Source: Pelosinus sp.
Lineage (GTDB): Bacteria > Bacillota > Negativicutes > DSM-13327
Reading direction: 5' to 3'
DNA: 64,000 bases
Assembly: GCA_029239675.1 (NCBI GenBank)
Contig: JARBUM010000005.1
Location: forward strand, 1-64,000
Of the stretch, positions 25,363 to 34,035 are shown in pieces. The notes beneath the pieces are model-generated. The model was not told the origin of the DNA. It saw nothing but the letters and a program-made list of their open reading frames with translations, and ran no database searches. A program made the translations under genes and the position numbers. Each line of letters opens with the position of its first letter. Position 1 is the first letter of the stretch.

Positions 25363-26322
25363 TTACTGCCAGTTCTTTATACCAAATTTTTCTACGTTTT
25401 CTTTATTAATCAGCTCCGTTTTAACAGGTACATTTTTCTGATATTGCTCGCCTTTGAGAATTTGCATTGCGATCTTATATGATTCCTTACCAATGTTAAT
25501 TGGAGATTGTGCGCCAGTTCCTGTCATATCGCCATCTTTAATTGCTGCCTTAGATTCAGGAGCACCATCAACGCCATATACCAAAATACCTTTCTTATTT
25601 GCGGTTTTCAAAGCTGCTATAATCCCAAGAGCTGTGGGGTCATTACCGCCCATAAACGCTTTAACATCAGGATTAGCCTGAAGTATAGCTTCAGCGATAG
25701 GCATTGAAATTTCTAATTGTCCTTTGCCATCCTGTTGAGCTACAATCTCAAACTTGCTCTTCTTATCCCCAAGGCCTGCCATAAATCCGTCGATTCTGTC
25801 AATAACAGACTTCATTGTAGGAGAATCAATAATAGCAATTTTTCCACCGTTTGGCATTTGTTTTACAAGATCTTCTCCGCAGACTTTTCCAGCATTAAAA
25901 TTATCAGATACTACAATAGAGTTTACTAACTCTTTATCAAATACCTGTGCATCAAAATTAACGACGGGGATATTCGCTTTCTTAGCAGCATCAAGCGCTG
26001 GTTTTATACCCTTCCAATCTACAGGGTTCAAGAAAATGATATCTACTTTCTGGGCAATCATATCTTCAACCTGTGCAATTTGCTTTTGGGTATCAAGTTG
26101 AGGATCTAGAGTTATAAGAGTACCGCCATCTTTCTCAACAACTTCTCGAATAGACTTCTCAAGGGTAATAAAGAATGGGTTATTCATTGTCATACAGGTA
26201 TATCCAAACTTATATTTTTTCACAGTATCATTGGCTTTAGGTTGATCCACTGACTTAGAGCACCCTGCTAGTAAACCTACACAGAAAAGCACCGCTAACA
26301 GAATCGGCATTACCTTTTTCAT
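25363..26322 (-). CDS. Sugar ABC transporter substrate-binding lipoprotein
   Basis: A 319-residue periplasmic binding protein of the ribose/galactose group (RbsB-like fold). A lipoprotein signal peptide ends in LLAGC (Cys about residue 20). Sugar-site patterns include NPVDWKGIKPALDAAKKANI, PVVNFDAQV, and GGNDPTALGIIAALK. ATG 26322 (MKKVMPILL) is chosen because GGAGGG lies five bases upstream. It is the first gene of the importer operon, just after a long palindrome likely to be its operator. The sugar is not fixed by sequence. Confidence 0.92.
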   Translation of the reverse strand: MKKVMPILLAVLFCVGLLAGCSKSVDQPKANDTVKKYKFGYTCMTMNNPFFITLEKSIREVVEKDGGTLITLDPQLDTQKQIAQVEDMIAQKVDIIFLNPVDWKGIKPALDAAKKANIPVVNFDAQVFDKELVNSIVVSDNFNAGKVCGEDLVKQMPNGGKIAIIDSPTMKSVIDRIDGFMAGLGDKKSKFEIVAQQDGKGQLEISMPIAEAILQANPDVKAFMGGNDPTALGIIAALKTANKKGILVYGVDGAPESKAAIKDGDMTGTGAQSPINIGKESYKIAMQILKGEQYQKNVPVKTELINKENVEKFGIKNWQ

Positions 26323-26505
26323 ACTATCCCTCCATATCTTTCTTCTAAAAAACCCTACCAATCTGATAGTTCATGAGAGTGTTTAAAAACATCTACACCT
26401 CCAGTCTAAATAGGATATAATCCTAAGATCAAAGGGCTAATGAATTACCTTACTTAACTACAGAGTAATTATAAGACTATTCTGAATACGATTCATATGT
26501 CATCT

Positions 26506-26567
26506 GTCATAACTATTCGGTTATATTTGTCATTTTAGAATGACAAATATAACCGAATAGTTATGAC
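26506..26567. promoter_or_regulatory. 29-bp perfect palindrome, probable operator of the sugar importer
   Basis: Arms 26506-26534 and 26539-26567 are perfect complements (GTCATAACTATTCGGTTATA then TTTGTCATT, and its reverse complement) around TTAG. The outer TAACTATTC and AGTTATGAC units recur at 30017-30059 upstream of the aldolase operon. It lies between the anchored binding protein's stop and the importer operon. No T run follows on the minus strand, which argues for a regulator site rather than a terminator. Confidence 0.6.
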
Positions 26568-26586
26568 CTTTTTCAATGCATTATAC

Positions 26587-27912
26587 TCAATTATTTTTCA
26601 AAAAATTATTAATTTCTTTATTTAAATCTTCTAGGGCCTTTCCTGCATCTTTCTCCATACTTACAACCTGAAAAATTTCCTTATCAGCCATCATTACTGC
26701 TTCTTCGTACTTTTGGAATTTAGGAGTAACAATGGATTGTTCAATAACCTCACTTAGCAAGGATTTATTAATGAACGTCTCTTCAGGACTAACTGCTGAA
26801 AATACTTTTTCCCCAAATTCAGATTCTGTAATATAGCGTAAGACAGGTATGCCATAAGAATATTTTAGAACATTCGTCTGGGTACTTTCTTTATATACTA
26901 AGAATTTCAGAAATTCCCAAGCCTCCTTTTCGTGCTTCGTACGAGAACTGATTCCCATGAGCAAGCTATGCAATTCTGAAACATTATTTCCTTTGGGGCC
27001 TCTAGGCAGCTTTATACACTCCCACTCAAATTGTCCATACTTTTTTACTCTATAAGGATATGGTTTATAGGCCTTATACGTGGAAAATAGAAAGGGTCTG
27101 AAAGCGACCTTTCCAGCATCAAAGTCATTGGATGTAACTTTATAATTCAAATTTAAGTCATCCAGCTTCATTAAAAATTCTACTGCTTCCACAACGCCAG
27201 GACTGTCAAAATAAGCCCTACTACCGTCAGCTTCAAAAAGCCGTTGTCCGTTAGTATAGACAGCATCTTGCCAACCAAAACCAAATGTACCAAATTGGTC
27301 TATTTTCCCATCCCCATTTGTATCCTTTGTCACCCTATTACAAATATCATAAAAATCATTCCAAGTCCAATCGCCTTTTGGAATGGGTATCCCCTCTCTT
27401 GTAAGTAGCGTCTTATTGACAAACATCAAAGCAGGAGCAATTTCACTCGGAAGAGCATATTGCTGTCTCTGAAATTGGCCCGATTTAATTGCATTTACAT
27501 ACATTTTACTTGCATCAAATTGAGGGTCGTTCATCATAATTTCATCTAGCTCTTTTAAGATTCCAATTGATACTAAGGTATTAAAATCCCTTGGTAGGAT
27601 ACAAAAAAGATCGGGCTCGTTTCCTCTGATAATTTTTTGTGACAACCATTCGGAATAATTACGTTTCAAGGTTCCACTTCTGTACGTAATCTTTACTCTA
27701 GGATGTATCTTTTCAAATTCAACAATAGCTTCATCAAAAAACCGATTGCTATCTTGTATAGGCACATCCCAATAGCTGCCAGCAAAGACTCCAATTTCAA
27801 GGGTAATAGGCTGCTTTATCATTTGATATCCTTGAAATGCTATCATTACAAGCACTAAAAGTCCTAGGAACGTCCATGCTACGATTTTTTTTCTACTATT
27901 CTTCAGCATCAT
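26587..27912 (-). CDS. Membrane-anchored extracellular solute-binding protein (family 1)
   Basis: A 441-residue sugar-binding-protein fold with an uncleaved-type N-terminal anchor (IVAWTFLGLLVLVMIAF, no lipobox Cys). Family-1 patterns: FFDEAIVEFEKIHPRVKITY, PDLFCILPRDF, ALPSEIAPALMFVNK and TKHEKEAWEFLKFLVY. It has no cognate permease; instead it follows the response regulator by one base and the sensor kinase before that. This suggests it presents a sugar to the kinase rather than feeding a transporter. The start is ATG 27912 or 27909; no strong ribosome site, consistent with coupling to the regulator gene. Confidence 0.85.
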   Translation of the reverse strand: MMLKNSRKKIVAWTFLGLLVLVMIAFQGYQMIKQPITLEIGVFAGSYWDVPIQDSNRFFDEAIVEFEKIHPRVKITYRSGTLKRNYSEWLSQKIIRGNEPDLFCILPRDFNTLVSIGILKELDEIMMNDPQFDASKMYVNAIKSGQFQRQQYALPSEIAPALMFVNKTLLTREGIPIPKGDWTWNDFYDICNRVTKDTNGDGKIDQFGTFGFGWQDAVYTNGQRLFEADGSRAYFDSPGVVEAVEFLMKLDDLNLNYKVTSNDFDAGKVAFRPFLFSTYKAYKPYPYRVKKYGQFEWECIKLPRGPKGNNVSELHSLLMGISSRTKHEKEAWEFLKFLVYKESTQTNVLKYSYGIPVLRYITESEFGEKVFSAVSPEETFINKSLLSEVIEQSIVTPKFQKYEEAVMMADKEIFQVVSMEKDAGKALEDLNKEINNFLKNN

Positions 27913-27913
27913 A

Positions 27914-28585
27914 TTAATTACTAACTTCTTTCATAGTTAAGCCAGACTGCACAGCATAAATAGCAATCTGTGTTCTGTCCCTTAAATTAAGCTTACTCAA
28001 AATGCTGCTTATATAATTTCTTATCGTACCTTCGCTGAATTTTAATTTTTCCGTTATTTCTTTATTGGACATACCCATACCGATAAACTGTATAATTCTT
28101 AACTCATTTTTACTCAAATCTTTTACAGCACCCTTTGCTACATTTACTATATAATCTGCATTTGCCATCTGAGAAAAAAATTTGAAGACCTTTACAGCTA
28201 TATTCGGGTTAATTAGTGCACCACCACCATATACGATTTTAATAGCTTCAACCAGCTCTTTTACGGAAATTCCCTTTAAAAGATAGCCGCTTGCACCATT
28301 CTTCAAGGCATTAAATACATACTCATCATCATCGAAAGTAGTAAGAACTATTATCTTTATTTTGGGGAAGGTTTCTTTAATAATCTCAATACATTGTACG
28401 CCGTCCATCTCAGGCATGCGGATATCCATTAAAATAACATCTGGCACAAGTTTCTTTATTAATTTTATCGCTTGCTTACCGTTTTCTGCTGTACCAATAA
28501 TTTGAATGCCGGCTTTGTTATGTAACATAATTTCAAGGCTCTGCCTAATGATTTCTTGATCCTCTACAATTAATACTTTAATCAT
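27914..28585 (-). CDS. NarL/LuxR-family response regulator
   Basis: A 223-residue regulator. The receiver domain has EDQEII, the phospho-acceptor in DVILMDIRMPEMDG, TTFD and the conserved Lys in NGASGYLLKG. The C-terminal LuxR helix-turn-helix is LSKNELRIIQFIGMGMSNKE to NYISSILSKLNL. GGTGGAGGTGACATT precedes ATG. It pairs with the kinase gene four bases upstream and probably binds the inverted repeats at 26506-26567 and 30017-30059. Confidence 0.93.
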   Translation of the reverse strand: MIKVLIVEDQEIIRQSLEIMLHNKAGIQIIGTAENGKQAIKLIKKLVPDVILMDIRMPEMDGVQCIEIIKETFPKIKIIVLTTFDDDEYVFNALKNGASGYLLKGISVKELVEAIKIVYGGGALINPNIAVKVFKFFSQMANADYIVNVAKGAVKDLSKNELRIIQFIGMGMSNKEITEKLKFSEGTIRNYISSILSKLNLRDRTQIAIYAVQSGLTMKEVSN

Positions 28586-28589
28586 AATG

Positions 28590-29906
28590 TCACCTCCACC
28601 TTATGGGCAATACAGCGTGCATGATAAAACCTGTACCATTCTGACTGAAAAATTCAGCTTTTCCATTTAATAATCCAACCATTTCTCTAATATGTGTGAG
28701 TCCAAATCCTTCTTCAATGTCTGCACAACCAATCCCATCATCTATGATCTTAATATTTATAACACTATGGTCAAATTGAAAACTAATATTGATCTCCTTA
28801 GCTTTCCCATGACGCACAGCATTTGTAATTCCCTCCTGAATAAATCGATACACGGTTTCTTCTTCTTCAATCCACAGTTTTTTAACCGTTCCTTCGATAT
28901 GTAAGTTAACCTTTGTTTTTGTACATTCGGTAATATTGTCTGCTAACTTCTGTATGGCAGGAATGAGGGATAATCGATCTACTGCATCAGGTCTTAATTC
29001 ACTGACTGACCGTCTTACTTCCAGCAAACCCTCCTTTGCAAGGGCCGCTATTTTTATAATCTGACTCTTTGTCTTTTTAATATCCCAATCTATAATTTCG
29101 ATACAGGCTTCAAGCCCTGTAGCAATGCCTGTTAGAGTATGTCCTATTGTGTCGTGAATTTCTCTAGCAAGACGGTTTCGCTCCTTTGTCTTGACCATAT
29201 CTTCTGATTTTCTACTATATTCCTGCAACTGTATATTAGCAATTTTTGATTCCTCTGCTGTTTGATAAAGGGTGTCATATAAATCTTTCAATCTGATCTT
29301 CTCATCTATCTGATTTTGAATCACGATAATCATAAAGAGAATAAAGAGTACTTCATTTATAGAAAACAAGGCATTGCGAATACCAAAAATATAAAGACGT
29401 TGGGTAAACGTATAATGCTGTATATAGTCATTAATGGAAAACAGATTAAATTTTATGGAGAATATATCGTAATCAAACAATATGTAAACAAGTACAGATA
29501 ACACAAGGAACATATACTTCTTCTTATTGCCCTCGATGTAAACGATAATATTAACAATGGAAAGCAGCATCACTCCCTTATAGCTCATATTCAAATAATA
29601 CATGATAGCAATGCAAAGTATGATATCAATAATGGAAAATAAATAGAGTACTGGTTTTATGTACTCTCCAAATTTTTCCCGTATGGTAACACCAAGGATC
29701 AATGCGCTAAGTAGGGCGAGAGAAAATACAGGAACTTTCCAGGGAGTTGTTGGAATAAATTTTATTTTTTCCAAAAAATCTCTTGCCATATAATTATCAC
29801 AAATGAGCTCGGTAGTCTCGTATATTATAATTGACATAAATAATATAACGATAAAATTCACAAGAAACATCATCATTCGTATTACATGCAAATTTTTATG
29901 ATTCAT
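28590..29906 (-). CDS. Sensor histidine kinase, HisKA_3/NarL type
   Basis: A 438-residue kinase. The first 190 residues form about six membrane helices with short loops and no large extracytoplasmic domain. A coiled segment follows, then the HisKA_3 box RNRLAREIHDTIGHTLTG (phospho-His), N-box FIQEGITNAVRHGKA and G-box DDGIGCADIEEGFGLTHI. With no extracellular sensor domain of its own, it may rely on the anchored binding protein encoded two genes downstream. First gene of the kinase-regulator-binding protein operon, divergent from the aldolase operon. Confidence 0.9.
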   Translation of the reverse strand: MNHKNLHVIRMMMFLVNFIVILFMSIIIYETTELICDNYMARDFLEKIKFIPTTPWKVPVFSLALLSALILGVTIREKFGEYIKPVLYLFSIIDIILCIAIMYYLNMSYKGVMLLSIVNIIVYIEGNKKKYMFLVLSVLVYILFDYDIFSIKFNLFSINDYIQHYTFTQRLYIFGIRNALFSINEVLFILFMIIVIQNQIDEKIRLKDLYDTLYQTAEESKIANIQLQEYSRKSEDMVKTKERNRLAREIHDTIGHTLTGIATGLEACIEIIDWDIKKTKSQIIKIAALAKEGLLEVRRSVSELRPDAVDRLSLIPAIQKLADNITECTKTKVNLHIEGTVKKLWIEEEETVYRFIQEGITNAVRHGKAKEINISFQFDHSVINIKIIDDGIGCADIEEGFGLTHIREMVGLLNGKAEFFSQNGTGFIMHAVLPIRWR

Positions 29907-30016
29907 ATTCTTATCCCCTATCTACCTGACTGAAGGATAGGCTCAAATGGAAAAATATTGAATATTATTCTTTCTTCTATTGTAACAAGTTGTCTATAAA
30001 ATTCAATATATTTTTC

Positions 30017-30059
30017 TAACTATTCAGATAGGTGACAAATGTAACTTGCCAGTTATGAC
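30017..30059. promoter_or_regulatory. Probable operator in the divergent kinase/aldolase intergenic region
   Basis: TAACTATTC (30017-30025), TGACAAATGTAAC (30033-30045) and AGTTATGAC (30051-30059) appear in the order found in the 29-bp palindrome at 26506-26567, which has TGACAAATATAACC. It lies in the 243-base gap between the kinase start and the aldolase start, where it could control both directions. Confidence 0.55.
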
Positions 30060-30149
30060 ATAATACAGATGTTTTTTGGTCAACCAAACTCTATAATACA
30101 TTCTGTAATGCTCTATAGTACAGCTCTTAAAATAAGGAGGATAAAAACT

Positions 30150-30995
30150 ATGTCATTAACATCTTTGAAACCACTTCTTGAAGATGCTACAAAAAGAGGC
30201 TATGCGATCGGTGCTTTTAATGTGGTAAATATTGAAATGATTAGAGGAGTGATTCAAGCTGCTGAACACTTAAATTCCCCTGTTATATTACAACTGGCAG
30301 AAGTACACCTCCCTTCCGCTCCTATTGAATATATGGCTCCTGTAATGATTGAGGCCGCCCATAGGGCAAAAGTACCCGTATCTGTACATTTTGATCATGG
30401 TACCAGTTTTGAGAGTATAGCACTAGCAATCAAACATGGTTTTACCTCTGTCATGTTTGATGGAGCAAATCATTCACTGGAAGAGAATATTAAACTGACT
30501 AAAGAAGTGGTTCAACTGGGAAAAGCCCTCGGCGTAACTGTAGAAGCAGAATTAGGGCAAGTGGGTGGTGCCGAGGGTGGAAATAAAAATATTGATGCCC
30601 ATCTTACAGATATAGAGGAAGCAAGAACATTTACTACCAGAACCTTAGTTGATGCCCTCGCTGTATCTATTGGTAATCTTCATGGACAGTATATCGAAGA
30701 GCCTAAACTCCGATTTGATAGGTTAAAACAATTAAGAGAATATACAGATACTCCCCTTGTACTCCATGGAGGTTCTGGAATTAGCCCTATGGATTTTAGG
30801 GCATGCATACAACAGGGTATACATAAAATCAATATAGGAACTGCCCTTCAACTAGCTTCTAGTGAAAAGATTAAAAGTTTTTGCGATGCCCATAGTATAC
30901 CTGCCTATTTCTCAATAATGGATTTAGCTCTTGAAGGTACATATGAAGCAGTAAAAGAACATCTGCAAATCTTTATGAGCAATGACAAAGCATAG
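30150..30995 (+). CDS. Class II ketose-bisphosphate aldolase
   Basis: A 281-residue zinc aldolase of the FbaA/GatY/KbaY family, splitting a ketose phosphate to DHAP and an aldehyde. Motifs: YAIGAFNVVN, the catalytic/metal VSVHFDHGTSFE, VEAELGQVGGAE, and the zinc/phosphate sites LHGGSGIS and INIGTAL. ATG 30150 is chosen because AAGGAGG lies upstream at normal spacing. It is the first gene of the rightward operon with a PfkB kinase and a lyxose isomerase, so its substrate is likely the phosphorylated ketose made by them. Confidence 0.92.
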   Translation: MSLTSLKPLLEDATKRGYAIGAFNVVNIEMIRGVIQAAEHLNSPVILQLAEVHLPSAPIEYMAPVMIEAAHRAKVPVSVHFDHGTSFESIALAIKHGFTSVMFDGANHSLEENIKLTKEVVQLGKALGVTVEAELGQVGGAEGGNKNIDAHLTDIEEARTFTTRTLVDALAVSIGNLHGQYIEEPKLRFDRLKQLREYTDTPLVLHGGSGISPMDFRACIQQGIHKINIGTALQLASSEKIKSFCDAHSIPAYFSIMDLALEGTYEAVKEHLQIFMSNDKA

Positions 30996-31030
30996 CAACA
31001 TCTCATAATTTTCAATATTGGAGGTAAATC

Positions 31031-31990
31031 ATGAGCAAGGTTGTCTGTTTGGGGATACTGGTTGCAGATCTCATTGCAAAGCCTGTAACTCAGTTTCCGC
31101 CTAAAGGTAAACTCATGACGGTTGACACAATAGAGCTTCATACTGGGGGATGCGCAACGAATACTGCCATTGATTTGGCGAGACTTGGTGAGGATGTGGG
31201 CGTGATCGGACTCATCGGCCAGGATGGTCTTGGAGCTTTTATCCTCGATAGATTAAAAACTGAAAATGTGGATATTCTCGGTTTAAAAACTACAGCAAAG
31301 ATAGGTACTTCTACGTCATTAGTACTTTCAGACGTGGATGGAGAAAGAAGCTTTCTGTATTATTACGGAACCAATGGTATTTTCGCAGAGGAAGATATCG
31401 ATTTTTCTGTAATCGAAACGTGTAAAATACTGTTCATTGCAGGTTCTCTATTAATGCCTGCCCTAGATGGAGAACCAACTGCCAGAGTATTAAAAAGGGC
31501 CAAGGAGCTCGGCAAATATACAATACTTGATACAGCATGGGACGCAACAGGAAGATGGCTGTCAGCAATAGGTCCCTGCCTTCCATATCTCGATTTGTTC
31601 ATACCGAGTATGGAAGAAGCCAAGATGCTTAGTGGCAAAGACAATGTTGAAGATATGGCAAAGGTCTTTCTAAATTCAGGTACTCAAAATGTCGTCATTA
31701 AGTGTGGCGCTAATGGATGTTACATGAAAAATAGCACGGAAGAACATTATCTACAAGGGTTCCAAGTGGATGCCATTGATACCAATGGTGCTGGAGATTC
31801 ATTTGTTGCAGGTTTTATCACAGGTCTCTTAAACCAGTGGAATTTTAAGCGCTGTGGGCAATTTGCCAATGCAGTCGGTGCCCATTGTGTGACGGCACTT
31901 GGCGCATCTAGCGGCATCAGAAATAAAGAGGAAATCATGTTATTTATGGAAAATAGGAGTAATGACAATGATACACAAATCGGAATATGA
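31031..31990 (+). CDS. PfkB-family carbohydrate kinase
   Basis: A 319-residue ribokinase-fold kinase. It has the N-terminal LHTGGCATNTAIDLARLG and C-terminal DTNGAGDSFVAGFITG with the catalytic Asp. It differs clearly from the second PfkB kinase at 21574 (for example SLVLSDVDGERSFLYYYGTN), so the locus has two separate kinases. TTGGAGGTAAATC precedes ATG. The 3' end overlaps the isomerase gene by 23 bases. Confidence 0.9.
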   Translation: MSKVVCLGILVADLIAKPVTQFPPKGKLMTVDTIELHTGGCATNTAIDLARLGEDVGVIGLIGQDGLGAFILDRLKTENVDILGLKTTAKIGTSTSLVLSDVDGERSFLYYYGTNGIFAEEDIDFSVIETCKILFIAGSLLMPALDGEPTARVLKRAKELGKYTILDTAWDATGRWLSAIGPCLPYLDLFIPSMEEAKMLSGKDNVEDMAKVFLNSGTQNVVIKCGANGCYMKNSTEEHYLQGFQVDAIDTNGAGDSFVAGFITGLLNQWNFKRCGQFANAVGAHCVTALGASSGIRNKEEIMLFMENRSNDNDTQIGI

Positions 31991-32495
31991 GAACATCGCA
32001 AAAGAAGCTGTTACCTATTATAATCAAGCTGGCATTGCTATTACCAATGAAGAAAAGGATCGTATTGAGGTCGCTGATTTTGGATTGAATGATATTTATA
32101 ATACAGGACTGCAGCTAATAACCTATATAAATACGGATAGAGTTTGTGCCAAAGAAATGGTACTTATGCCTTATCAGACTTGTCCTGAGCACAAGCATCC
32201 TACCAGGAACAGAATCCTGGGAAAAGAAGAAACCTTTCGCTGTAGATATGGCACCGTATATCTATATGTAGAGGGAGAAAGAACAGAACGTCCACACTGT
32301 AATCCGCCTTCTGGTTCTGAGCAGTACTATACCGTCTGGAAAGAGATCATTTTGACTCCAGGAGAACAATATACCTTATATCCTGATACTCTACACTGGT
32401 TCCAGGCTGGTAGATTAGGTGCTGTAATTTCAGAATTCTCTACTCGTTCTACAGACGAGACCGACATCTTTACGGATAGCAGAATCATAAGGTAA
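31968..32495 (+). CDS. D-lyxose (D-mannose) isomerase family protein
   Basis: A 175-residue cupin. It resembles D-lyxose isomerases: metal ligands in CPEHKHPTRN (two His plus following KEETFRCRYG Glu) and the later LYPDTLHWFQAG His. Such enzymes convert D-lyxose to D-xylulose and D-mannose to D-fructose in the cytosol. ATG 31968 lies eight bases after AGGAG; the ATG six bases earlier is too close to it. It completes the aldolase-kinase-isomerase operon. Confidence 0.85.
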   Translation: MIHKSEYENIAKEAVTYYNQAGIAITNEEKDRIEVADFGLNDIYNTGLQLITYINTDRVCAKEMVLMPYQTCPEHKHPTRNRILGKEETFRCRYGTVYLYVEGERTERPHCNPPSGSEQYYTVWKEIILTPGEQYTLYPDTLHWFQAGRLGAVISEFSTRSTDETDIFTDSRIIR

Positions 32496-32637
32496 ATAAT
32501 GATTACGGATTTCCTATAATTCGATTTTTAGCCACACTACTATAATACTATTTACCTCTTTCCCCAAAAAGACCAACCCTTCAGCATATCGTGGCGACAA
32601 GAAAAACGCTTATGCGTCCTTTTAAAACATAGCCGTT

Positions 32638-32724
32638 TTGAAATACAAAGACACAATGGGGTAGAATAAGCACGTCTCTGTGTTTTAGCCTTCTCCTTAA
32701 AAAACTTATACGTTCTAGACTATT
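32638..32724. repeat. CACAGA-type interspersed palindromic repeat
   Basis: Contains AAATACAAAGACACAATGG and ACGTCTCTGTG, then CTTCTCCTTAAAAAACTTAT and ACGTTCTAGAC. The last part resembles 555-590 (AAGAACTTATACCTTCTGGA) and the first part resembles 60892-60977. The gap 32496-32749 holds this repeat and a terminator, and no gene. Confidence 0.45.
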
Positions 32725-32725
32725 A

Positions 32726-32762
32726 AAAAAGTAGGTAAGGATAAAATCCCTACCTACTTTTT
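32726..32762. terminator. Terminator of the purine operon, overlapping the purD stop
   Basis: AAAAAGTAGGTAAGGAT (32726-32742) pairs with ATCCCTACCTACTTTTT (32745-32762 with one bulge). The right arm includes the last codons and TAG stop of purD. T runs flank both sides, so it can also end the convergent lyxose isomerase operon. Confidence 0.85.
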
Positions 32763-34021
32763 ATCGCCCGATATGCAATATCTTTTCGATAGTGCATATC
32801 CTTAAATTTTATTTTTGCAATGGCTTGGTATACTTTATCTACCCCTTGCCGAATATCGAAAGCGGTGGCTGTTACACCAAGTACACGTCCACCATTGGTC
32901 ACCACTTGATTCTCGTGACTGGCAGTCCCTGCATGAAATACATAACTTCCTTGCTGTTCAGCTTCATCGATACCAGTAATGATATCACCTTTATCATATT
33001 TTTCTGGGTATCCTCCAGCTGCCAACACAACACATACAGCCGCTTCATTCTTCCAGTTAACAGAAACATCTGCTAAAGTACCTTCTATACATCCTTGCAT
33101 GATGGTTACTAAATCACTATCTAGTAATGGCAATACGACTTGTGTCTCAGGATCACCAAAACGAGCATTAAATTCAATTACCTTAGGACCATCAGCAGTC
33201 ATAATTAGTCCTAAATATAAGCATCCAGAATAAGGGCAGCCTTCACTTTTCATAGCATTGACTGTTGGCTGAAAAATTTCTTTCATTACTTGTTCGCTAA
33301 TAGCAGGAGTAATGACTGGTGCAGGCGCATAAGCACCCATGCCTCCCGTATTTGGTCCTTGATCCTGATCATAGACTCGTTTATGATCTTGAGCTGCCAC
33401 CATAGGAATGATGGTTTTACCATCCGTAAAAGCTAAGATAGAAGCTTCTTCACCCACTAGAAACTCTTCAATGACCACCTGGCTACCTGCTTCACCAAAA
33501 ACACTATCACACATGATCATATCTACAGCTGCCAAGGCTTCCTCTATGGTCATAGCCACCACAACACCTTTACCCGCTGCCAATCCATCGGCTTTCACAA
33601 CCACAGGTGCTCCCTGAGCTCTTATATACTCTTTTGCTTGCTCGGCATGATTGAATACGGCAAATTTAGCAGTAGGAATATCATACTTTTCCATTAGTTG
33701 CTTTGCAAAAGTTTTTGAACTTTCGATGCGAGCAGCAGCCTGAGTAGGGCCAAAACAGGCAAGTCCATTTGCCTTAAAGGCATCTACAATGCCATTGGAT
33801 AAAGGCATTTCAGGACCTACTACAGTGAGTTTAATCTGATGAGCTTTGGCAAATGCCACAAGAGCAGCATTATCCATAATATCCAACTCTACACATTCAG
33901 CGATTTTCGTAATACCTGGATTACCAGGAACACAGTATATTTTTTGTACTTCTACATTTTCTTTTAATTTCGTTACTAAGGCATGCTCACGTCCGCCGCT
34001 ACCGATAACCAATAGATTCAT
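32750..34021 (-). CDS. purD: Phosphoribosylamine--glycine ligase (GARS)
   Basis: A 423-residue ATP-grasp enzyme making glycinamide ribonucleotide, step 2 of IMP synthesis. Motifs: VIGSGGREHAL at the N-terminus, GPEMPLSNGIVDAF, KADGLAAGKGVVVA (ATP-grasp), PNTGGMGAYAP and EFNARFGDPETQ. I start at ATG 34021 (MNLLVIGSGG), six bases after AGGGAG; the ATG at 34027 abuts that site. Last gene of the purine operon, 14 bases after purH. Confidence 0.97.
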   Translation of the reverse strand: MNLLVIGSGGREHALVTKLKENVEVQKIYCVPGNPGITKIAECVELDIMDNAALVAFAKAHQIKLTVVGPEMPLSNGIVDAFKANGLACFGPTQAAARIESSKTFAKQLMEKYDIPTAKFAVFNHAEQAKEYIRAQGAPVVVKADGLAAGKGVVVAMTIEEALAAVDMIMCDSVFGEAGSQVVIEEFLVGEEASILAFTDGKTIIPMVAAQDHKRVYDQDQGPNTGGMGAYAPAPVITPAISEQVMKEIFQPTVNAMKSEGCPYSGCLYLGLIMTADGPKVIEFNARFGDPETQVVLPLLDSDLVTIMQGCIEGTLADVSVNWKNEAAVCVVLAAGGYPEKYDKGDIITGIDEAEQQGSYVFHAGTASHENQVVTNGGRVLGVTATAFDIRQGVDKVYQAIAKIKFKDMHYRKDIAYRAIKSR

Positions 34022-34035
34022 AGCCATCTCCCTTA

